NCBI GenBank assembly: GCA_023265995.1
Contig: JAHFSA010000002.1
Span: 124,001-188,000, forward strand
Direction: 5' to 3'
DNA length: 64,000 nucleotides
Source: Perlucidibaca sp.
GTDB taxonomy: Bacteria; Pseudomonadota; Gammaproteobacteria; Pseudomonadales; Moraxellaceae
The translations under genes were made by a program, and so were the position numbers. This document shows, one piece after another, positions 54,425-61,112 of this stretch (positions are counted from its first letter, which is position 1; every line of letters begins with the position of its first letter). The notes below the pieces were generated by a model, which saw only the letters and a program-made list of their open reading frames with translations, was not told where the DNA came from and made no database searches.

Positions 54425-55177
54425 TCAGACCAGCAGTGCCACCGCCGCCGCGATGTTGTCGACACAGACGGCACCCGGCGGCAGACGCTGCTCGTCGCCA
54501 TCGCGATACTTGCCGGTGCGCACGAGAATGCCCTGCAGACCTGCCGCCACGGCACCCGCAACATCGGCCTCGACATCATCGCCGACCATGGCGACATCCG
54601 CCGCGGCCAGCCCCATGCTGGCACAGGCCAGTTCGAACATGGCCCGACCCGGCTTGCCGATGATCTCGGCCTCCATGCCGGCGGCATATTCCAGCGCTTT
54701 CACGAAGGGTCCGACATCCAGCTCCAGGCGCTCACGCCCCTGGAAATACCGGTTGAGGCCGACCGCGAGCAGCGGCGCGCCCGCGCGCAGCAGCGCGAAG
54801 GCCTGATCCAGGCTGCGGTAATCGAGACCCTCGGCGGCATCGCAGAGCACGACGGCATTGGGCTCTCGGCAGTCGAGACCGGCGAACTCGGCGCGAATGT
54901 CGGGATGCACCAGCAGATAAGGCCTCAACCCGCGCGCACGGGCGGCATCGGCGACTACACGCGGTGCGGCGAAGAGCTGCTCGGCCTGCACCGGCAGACC
55001 AAGGCTGGTGAGTTCGGCCAGGATGGCGGTCTGAGGCCGGCGCGAGGTATTGGTGAGCAGACGCCAGGGCAGCGCGGCGGCATCCAGCGCCTGCAGGGCT
55101 TCGGCGGCGCCGGGCAGCAGACGGCCGCTGTCGGTGAGCACACCGGCAATATCGAGACAGACGCCCCTGACTGACAT
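54425..55177 (-). CDS. HAD-superfamily phosphatase, LHPP-like (TIGR01458)
   Basis: 250 residues from the ATG at 55177 (MSVRGVCLDIAGVLTDSG). HAD motif I is DIAGV, like DISGV in LHPP; motif II is LLTNTSR; the lysine is in IIGKPGRAMFELA; motif IV is MVGDDVEADV. LHPP dephosphorylates pyrophosphate, phospholysine or phosphohistidine; the bacterial role is unsettled. Confidence 0.88.
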   Translation of the reverse strand: MSVRGVCLDIAGVLTDSGRLLPGAAEALQALDAAALPWRLLTNTSRRPQTAILAELTSLGLPVQAEQLFAAPRVVADAARARGLRPYLLVHPDIRAEFAGLDCREPNAVVLCDAAEGLDYRSLDQAFALLRAGAPLLAVGLNRYFQGRERLELDVGPFVKALEYAAGMEAEIIGKPGRAMFELACASMGLAAADVAMVGDDVEADVAGAVAAGLQGILVRTGKYRDGDEQRLPPGAVCVDNIAAAVALLV

Positions 55178-55251
55178 GGCTCTCACCCTCTCGCTCTCCG
55201 GCATCGTCCTTCACCCTTCTGCATGCGGAACCCTGCCAGCCCGGCTCCGTT

Positions 55252-56160
55252 TCAGGACTGGCGCATGGGTATCGACGGCCGCGCCAGCGCTCCCAGCAGC
55301 GCACCCATGAAGGTAATGGCAACACCCAGCGCGGTACCGCGCGTCAGCGTTTCGTCGAGGAAGGGCACGGCCAGCAGCGTGCCCAGCACCGGCACCGCCG
55401 ACATCATGACCGCGACCTTGACGGCGCCCAGCAGCTCGGCGGCCTTGGCATAGGTCCACATGGCGCAGCAGACCACCACGAAGCCCTGGAAGAAGGCCTG
55501 CAGCGCGATCTCGCTGCCGGTGGCGATATCGATGTGCTTGGGCAGCAGCAGGAGATAGGCCGGCAGATAGAGCAGCGCCGACATCGACACCACACCGAGA
55601 GTGACATCGAAGGCGCGCACCTGCCAGCGCTTGAGCAGCACGGTGAACAGCGCCCAGAGCATGCTGGCACCGAGGAACATGAGGTCGCCCGCCAGGGCTG
55701 ACTGACCGTCATCCTGCTGATTGACGGCGAGCAGCGTGGAGACGCCGGTGACGATCAGGACCAGACCGATCAGGCGTATCCGGCTGGGACGCTCGCGCAG
55801 CAGCATCAGGGCAAAGACCGAAGTGAACACCGGCAGCATGCCCGAAATCAGCACGGCGCCATGGCTGGCCGGGGCATGGAAGAAGCCGGCATAGGCCAGC
55901 AGCGGATAGGCCAGGCCGGCCAGGATGGCGAAGATCAGCGACTGGTAGAGCTCAAGCTGCCGCAGCTCCGGGTGCAACAGGCGCGGCAGCCACCACGGCG
56001 ACAGCACCAGCGCGGCCGTGCCTATGCGCAGCGCGGCGATATCGTAAGGAGTGAGCTGACCCTTGCCGGCCAGGCGCGAGATGATGACGAAGCCGGACCA
56101 GATCAGCAGCGTGATGGCGGCATAGAGATAGCCGGCCTCGGCAGACTTGCTTTCTTGCAT
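55252..56160 (-). CDS. EamA/DMT-family transporter
   Basis: 302 residues from the ATG at 56160; the track ORF extends spuriously to 56508. Ten hydrophobic helices in two EamA halves (LLIWSGFVIISRLAG ... GDLMFLGASMLWALFTVLLKRW). Likely exports an amino acid or metabolite; specificity unknown. Divergent from hrpB. Confidence 0.9.
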   Translation of the reverse strand: MQESKSAEAGYLYAAITLLIWSGFVIISRLAGKGQLTPYDIAALRIGTAALVLSPWWLPRLLHPELRQLELYQSLIFAILAGLAYPLLAYAGFFHAPASHGAVLISGMLPVFTSVFALMLLRERPSRIRLIGLVLIVTGVSTLLAVNQQDDGQSALAGDLMFLGASMLWALFTVLLKRWQVRAFDVTLGVVSMSALLYLPAYLLLLPKHIDIATGSEIALQAFFQGFVVVCCAMWTYAKAAELLGAVKVAVMMSAVPVLGTLLAVPFLDETLTRGTALGVAITFMGALLGALARPSIPMRQS

Positions 56161-56287
56161 GCGGATGTTTCCGGAGCGTACGGTAAGACGGCACTTTAAC
56201 AAAGCCGTGCCAGGACCAGGAAGCGCCTTGGCATGAAAGCCCCGGACTCGGGTATAACTGCCGGCCTGATCTGCCAGTGATGTCGCC

Positions 56288-58837
56288 ATGTCCGCCGACT
56301 CTGCCACCCTGCTGCCCATCCATGCCGTGCTGCCAGCGCTGTGCGACACGCTGGCGCGGGCACCTGCCCTCGTGCTGCAAGCCCCTCCGGGCAGCGGCAA
56401 GACCACGCGCGTGCCGCTGGCCCTGCTCGGCTGCGCTGGTGGCGGCTGCGCTGGTGGCGGCAGTGCCGGAGCCGAGCCGGCCTGGCTGGCCGGCAAGCGC
56501 ATCGTCATGCTCGAACCACGCCGTCTCGCCGCGCGTTCGGCGGCGCGCTACATGGCCTCGCTGCTGGGCGAGCCGGTCGGCCAGCGCGTCGGCTATCGCA
56601 CCCGTCTCGACACCCGCGTCAGCGCCGCCACCCGCATCGAGGTGGTGACCGAGGGCATACTCGCGCGCCTGCTGCGCGAGGACCCGGAGCTGTCGGCCTA
56701 TGGCGCGGTGATCTTCGACGAGTTCCACGAGCGCTCGCTGCAGGCCGACCTCGGTCTCGCCCTCGTGCGCGAATGCCAGGACGTGCTGCGCGAAGACCTG
56801 CGACTGATCGTGATGTCGGCCACGCTGGACCCCGGCCCGCTCTCGCGCCTGCTCGGCCAGGCCCCCGTGCTCGCCTGCGAGGGCCGCATGTATCCGGTCG
56901 AGGTCCGCTACCGCGCACCCGGCCGCACGCCCCTGCCCGACCATCTGCGCATGGAAATCCTGTGTCTGCTGCGCGAGGAAACCGGCTCGCTGCTGGTATT
57001 CCTGCCCGGCGAAGGCGAGATCCGCCGCCTCGCCGAACGCCTGCACGATGCCCTGCCCGCGCAGGTCGAACTCTGCCCGCTCTACGGCCAGCTCGCCGCC
57101 GAGGCCCAGGATCAGGCCATCGCACCGGCCGCGCCGGGCTGGCGCAAGATCGTGCTCGCCACCGCCATTGCCGAAACCAGCCTGACCATCGAAGGCATAA
57201 CCATCGTGGTCGATGCCGGCCAGATGCGCACGCCGCGCTTCGATCCCGGCTCCGGCATGACCCGCCTGGTCACCCAGCGCATCGCCCAGGCCAATGCCGA
57301 ACAGCGCCGTGGCCGCGCCGGCCGTCTCGGTCCCGGCCTCTGCATACGGCTCTGGAGCGAAGAAGAACAGCAGCGCCTGCGTGCATTCGCGACCCCGGAA
57401 ATCCTCGAGGCCGATCTCGCCGATCTGGTGCTGGAGCTGGCCGCCTGGGGCACGCGTGATCCGGCCGGCATGGCCTGGCTGGATGTGCCGCCGGCACCGG
57501 CCTGGGCACAGGCACGCGAGCTGCTGGGCAGCCTTGGCGCGCTGAACACGGATGGCAGCATCAGCGCGCACGGGCGCGCCATGCTCAGGCTCGGCCTGCC
57601 GCCGCGGCTGGCGCATCTGGTGGTCTGCGGCCGCACTGCCGGGCTCGGCCGGCTCGCTGCCGATCTTGCCGCGCTGCTGGCCGAACGCGATCTGCTGGGC
57701 AGCAGCGCCGGCGCCGACATCCATGCCCGCCTCGCCGTGCTGCGCGGCGAGCGCGAAGCCGCCGGTGTCGATCGCGGCCGTCTGCGCCTGGTGCGCGAAA
57801 GCGCCCGCCGCCTGCATGACAGCACGTCCGCCAGCGACCGGAGCAGCAGCGACAGTCCGGCTGACGTCGGCCGTCTGCTGGCGCTGGCCTGGCCCGATGG
57901 CGTGGCGCGGCGCCGCCCTGGCCGCGACCCGCGCTACCTGCTCGCCAATGGCCGTGGCGCCGTGCTGGCGGCTGACGATGCGCTGGCCGGCGAACCCTGG
58001 CTGGTCGCCGTCGAGCTCGATGGCCAGGCGCGCGAAGCACGCATGTTCCAGGCCGCCACGCTGGACATCGGCACCGTCGAAACACTGTTTGCCGCACAGA
58101 TAGAAAGTCGTGACGAGCTCGGCTGGGATGCCGACGCCGGCGCTGTCAGCGCCCGTCGCAGCCGGCGTCTCGGCGCCATCACGCTGAGCGAAAGCCCGCT
58201 GCCGCGCCCCGATCCGGCCGTGCTGCTGCCGGCCTTCATCGCCGGCCTGCAGGCTGTCGGCAGCGCCGCCCTGCCGTGGACGCCGGCACTGCGACAATGG
58301 CAGGCACGCGTCGGCATCCTGCACAGACTGGAGCCCGGACACTGGCCGGATGTCTCCGATACCGCGCTCATGGCCACCCTCGCCGACTGGGCCGGGCCCT
58401 GGCTGGACGGACTGGCACGCCTCGACGAGCTGGCGACCTTTCCGCTCCATGACGCCCTCGCCCATCTGCTCGACAGACCACGGCAGCAGACTCTGGAGCG
58501 ATTGCTGCCAGCGACGCTGACCGTGCCCAGCGGCTCGGCCGTGGACATCGACTACACGCCGGAGCACGGCCCGGTGCTGGCGGTGAAGCTGCAGGAAATG
58601 TTCGGTCTGGCGGAAACGCCACGACTGGCTGACGGGCGCGTGACGCTGACCCTGCATCTGCTGTCGCCGGCACGCCGGCCGACGGCGGTGACCTCCGATC
58701 TCGCCAGCTTCTGGCGGCAGGGCTATCCCGAGGTCCGCAAGGACCTGCGCGGACGCTACCCCAAACACCCGTGGCCTGATGATCCGCTGAGCGCGCCGGC
58801 GCAGCGCGGCGTCAAGCATCCGCGCAGCGCATCCTGA
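56288..58837 (+). CDS. hrpB: ATP-dependent helicase HrpB
   Basis: 849 residues. Motif I APPGSGKTTRVPLALL, Ia MLEPRRLAARS, II DEFHERSLQADL (DExH variant typical of HrpB), III MSATLD, VI QRRGRAGRLGPG. HA2 and HrpB C-terminal domains follow. A Gly/Ala/Cys-rich insertion (GCAGGGCAGGGSAGAEPA) sits between motifs I and Ia, encoded by a tandem repeat. HrpB proteins are DEAH/RHA-like RNA helicases of unclear cellular role. Confidence 0.95.
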   Translation: MSADSATLLPIHAVLPALCDTLARAPALVLQAPPGSGKTTRVPLALLGCAGGGCAGGGSAGAEPAWLAGKRIVMLEPRRLAARSAARYMASLLGEPVGQRVGYRTRLDTRVSAATRIEVVTEGILARLLREDPELSAYGAVIFDEFHERSLQADLGLALVRECQDVLREDLRLIVMSATLDPGPLSRLLGQAPVLACEGRMYPVEVRYRAPGRTPLPDHLRMEILCLLREETGSLLVFLPGEGEIRRLAERLHDALPAQVELCPLYGQLAAEAQDQAIAPAAPGWRKIVLATAIAETSLTIEGITIVVDAGQMRTPRFDPGSGMTRLVTQRIAQANAEQRRGRAGRLGPGLCIRLWSEEEQQRLRAFATPEILEADLADLVLELAAWGTRDPAGMAWLDVPPAPAWAQARELLGSLGALNTDGSISAHGRAMLRLGLPPRLAHLVVCGRTAGLGRLAADLAALLAERDLLGSSAGADIHARLAVLRGEREAAGVDRGRLRLVRESARRLHDSTSASDRSSSDSPADVGRLLALAWPDGVARRRPGRDPRYLLANGRGAVLAADDALAGEPWLVAVELDGQAREARMFQAATLDIGTVETLFAAQIESRDELGWDADAGAVSARRSRRLGAITLSESPLPRPDPAVLLPAFIAGLQAVGSAALPWTPALRQWQARVGILHRLEPGHWPDVSDTALMATLADWAGPWLDGLARLDELATFPLHDALAHLLDRPRQQTLERLLPATLTVPSGSAVDIDYTPEHGPVLAVKLQEMFGLAETPRLADGRVTLTLHLLSPARRPTAVTSDLASFWRQGYPEVRKDLRGRYPKHPWPDDPLSAPAQRGVKHPRSAS
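56429..56458 (+). repeat. 15-bp tandem repeat in hrpB
   Basis: GGCTGCGCTGGTGGC occurs twice in tandem, followed by the partial unit GGCAGTGCC. It encodes GCAGG GCAGG in frame. Confidence 0.85.
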
Positions 58838-58869
58838 CCGGCCTGCGGATACGGCATGAAAGCAGCATG

Positions 58870-58898
58870 AAAAAAGCCGGGCAGAGCCCGGCTTTTCA
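58870..58898. terminator. Intrinsic terminator after hrpB
   Basis: AAAAGCCGGGC and GCCCGGCTTTT form an 11-bp stem with loop AGA. A-run before and TTTT after allow bidirectional use for hrpB and the convergent DUF2127 gene. Confidence 0.9.
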
Positions 58899-58914
58899 TT
58901 GCCATTGCGAACGC

Positions 58915-59376
58915 CTAGATCTGCGCATCACGGCTGATCAGGCGCACCCGCACGAGATAGGCCACGACAGCGGCATTGACCAGCAGCACGGCCACGCGCA
59001 GCCAGGTCACCTCCTCGAAGATCTCGTAGAGCTCGAAGGGCAGATAGATGCCACCGGAGAGTATGGCCAGCCATTCCCCCCAGGTGCGCATGCGCCACAG
59101 CCCCCAGGCCTCGACAAAACGCAGCAGGGCATAGCCGAAGGCCAGCAGGGACAGCAGATAGAGCTTGCCGGCATCGACATGGGCCGCCGCCACCAGCAGC
59201 TCCTGCGGATAGTGCCGGGTCGGATCGATCTGCAGATAGCGCATCAGATCCATGGCCATCGTCTCGATGTCGCGATGCACCAGCGACACCAGGCCGAGCC
59301 CGACAACCAGCACCAGCAGCCCCTTGAAGGCCTCGAACAGGGCAATGACACGAACGCCGCGATCAACGCCCTGCAT
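58915..59376 (-). CDS. DUF2127 family membrane protein
   Basis: 153 residues with four hydrophobic helices. RVIALFEAFKGLLVLVVGLGL, YALLRFVEAWGLWRMRTWGEWLAILSGGIYLPFELYEIF match DUF2127. Function unknown. It overlaps the upstream hydrolase by 14 bases and is the last gene of its operon. Confidence 0.9.
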   Translation of the reverse strand: MQGVDRGVRVIALFEAFKGLLVLVVGLGLVSLVHRDIETMAMDLMRYLQIDPTRHYPQELLVAAAHVDAGKLYLLSLLAFGYALLRFVEAWGLWRMRTWGEWLAILSGGIYLPFELYEIFEEVTWLRVAVLLVNAAVVAYLVRVRLISRDAQI

Positions 59377-60253
59377 GACGCGGCTCCTGTGCAGCCAGGA
59401 AGCCGGCTATGGCCTCCGCCACCGCTTCCGGACTTTCGTCGAGATGGAGGTGGTGTCCGCCAGGCAGCGTCAGCAGGCGCAGATCGGCGAACTGCGCCAT
59501 GCGCTGGAGATACGGACCCTCCGGGAACGGCGCGCCCTGCTCGCCCCGGATCAGCAGCGTCGGCGCCGTGATGGCGCGTATGCAGGACAGCACCTGGGGC
59601 TCGCTGAAGCGCATCAGAGAGTGCTGACGCAGGCGCTTGTCGGTACGCCAGACCAGATGGCCGGCCTCGGTGGTTTCCAGGCTGCGCGAGCACAGGATGC
59701 GCGCCGCCGTTTCACTGAGCGAGCCGGTGAGACCGTTCATGCGTGCCTGCACGGCGGCGGCCTCGCCGGCAATGGCCTTGCGCTCGGGCCGGAAGTCGCG
59801 ATAGCTCTCCAGCGCCAGCCGGGTCATGTCGGCGTACTGCTCCGGATCGGCCGCCAGCGGCCCCAGGCCCTCGATCAGCACCAGCCGGTGCACGCGCTCG
59901 GGCATGATGCCGGCCAGCATCAGCGTCATGCCGGCACCCAGCGAATGGCCCAGCAGGATCACCGGCTGATCGGGACAGAGCAGATCCATGGTCGCCAGCA
60001 GGTCATCGAAGTAGTCGGCGTTGTGGTAGCGCAGGCCATCCGGCCTGGGATCGCTGAGCCCGTGACCAGGCAGATCGATGGCATGCAGCGGATGTCCGCT
60101 CAGCAGCGGCGCGATGCGATCGAAGGTGGCGGCATTGTCCATCCAGCCATGCACAGCGATCACCGGCATGGCCTCGCTGTCGGCATGCCAGCTGCGCACC
60201 GCGACATGGCCGCGCCCGAACGGCAGCAGCAGACGTTGTTCGCGGGCCATCAT
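59363..60253 (-). CDS. Alpha/beta-fold hydrolase
   Basis: 296 residues. VIAVHGWMDNAATF is the oxyanion region, ILLGHSLGAGMTLML the nucleophile elbow, and LPGGHHLHLDES the catalytic His. It resembles serine hydrolase-like (SERHL/MEST) esterases. Its ATGA overlaps the preceding hydrolase stop. Confidence 0.9.
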   Translation of the reverse strand: MMAREQRLLLPFGRGHVAVRSWHADSEAMPVIAVHGWMDNAATFDRIAPLLSGHPLHAIDLPGHGLSDPRPDGLRYHNADYFDDLLATMDLLCPDQPVILLGHSLGAGMTLMLAGIMPERVHRLVLIEGLGPLAADPEQYADMTRLALESYRDFRPERKAIAGEAAAVQARMNGLTGSLSETAARILCSRSLETTEAGHLVWRTDKRLRQHSLMRFSEPQVLSCIRAITAPTLLIRGEQGAPFPEGPYLQRMAQFADLRLLTLPGGHHLHLDESPEAVAEAIAGFLAAQEPRHAGR

Positions 60254-61101
60254 TCGGCCATCTCCAGCAAGGGCTGGCCAGCCGTCATGGCCTGGATCAG
60301 GCCGATCACGTGATCGGCGGCCTCGTCCGGATATTCAAGCGGAAACATGTGGCCTCCCGGCGACTGCAGATGCTGGAAGTGCTGCTGACGCGCCAATCGT
60401 TCGTGCGTGCCCAGACTGCTGAACTCGCTGTCCTCGCCGGTGATGACGGCGCCCGGCAGGCCGGTCGGATGACGATAGTCCCACATGTTCCAGGGCCCGT
60501 TGCGGAACACGGCAACCTCGGCCGCGGCACTGTAGCGCAGACGCACGCCCTCGGGCACATCCACCAGACCATGGCGCAGGTAGTCGTCGAAGCACTCCGG
60601 CTCGAAGTCGCGGAACAGGGCCTTGCTCTCCAGGCTGGCGCGCGCTGCGGCACGGTCGGGCCAGACCTCGCGGCGATGCTTGCTGCGGCCGGCCGGAGTG
60701 ACGCGATCGATCTGGCCGGTCAGCTTGGCCAGACCCATCATGACTCCGGGCAGACCGTTCATGACCGGCGGATCCATGAGGATGACCGCGGAGAACAGCC
60801 CCGGGTGCCGGTGCGCCGCGATCAGCGTCGACAGCCCGCCCATGGAGTGACCTATGCCGATGACCGGTGTGCGCGACTGCCGGCGCACCGAAGCGGCGAC
60901 CTCGTCGGCCATGTTGGTCCAGCCGGCGTTCACCGGGTAGGCCGGGTCATGGCAGAGCAGCGGCACCTGCAGCACCGCGCCGGCAGGCAGCAGGCGGCGC
61001 AGGAAACGTCCGTAGCAGGCGCTGGGAAAACCGTTGGCATGAGCGAAGTGCAGCACCGGCCGGGTCTGCCCGACAGCGTTGTCATTACCTGAAGTCATCA
61101 T
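60250..61101 (-). CDS. Alpha/beta-fold hydrolase
   Basis: 283 residues from the ATG at 61101; the track start 24 bases upstream would overlap the peptidase gene. LHFAHANGFPSACYGRFLRRLLP, nucleophile GIGHSMGGLSTL and SPGGHMFPLEYP define a hydrolase with catalytic Ser and His. Distantly paralogous to the next gene. Substrate unknown. Confidence 0.9.
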   Translation of the reverse strand: MMTSGNDNAVGQTRPVLHFAHANGFPSACYGRFLRRLLPAGAVLQVPLLCHDPAYPVNAGWTNMADEVAASVRRQSRTPVIGIGHSMGGLSTLIAAHRHPGLFSAVILMDPPVMNGLPGVMMGLAKLTGQIDRVTPAGRSKHRREVWPDRAAARASLESKALFRDFEPECFDDYLRHGLVDVPEGVRLRYSAAAEVAVFRNGPWNMWDYRHPTGLPGAVITGEDSEFSSLGTHERLARQQHFQHLQSPGGHMFPLEYPDEAADHVIGLIQAMTAGQPLLEMAE

Positions 61102-61112
61102 GACCACAGTCC

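Noticed and set aside
55952-58819. 955-residue minus-strand ORF
   Set aside because: Antisense to hrpB, whose helicase motifs are intact.
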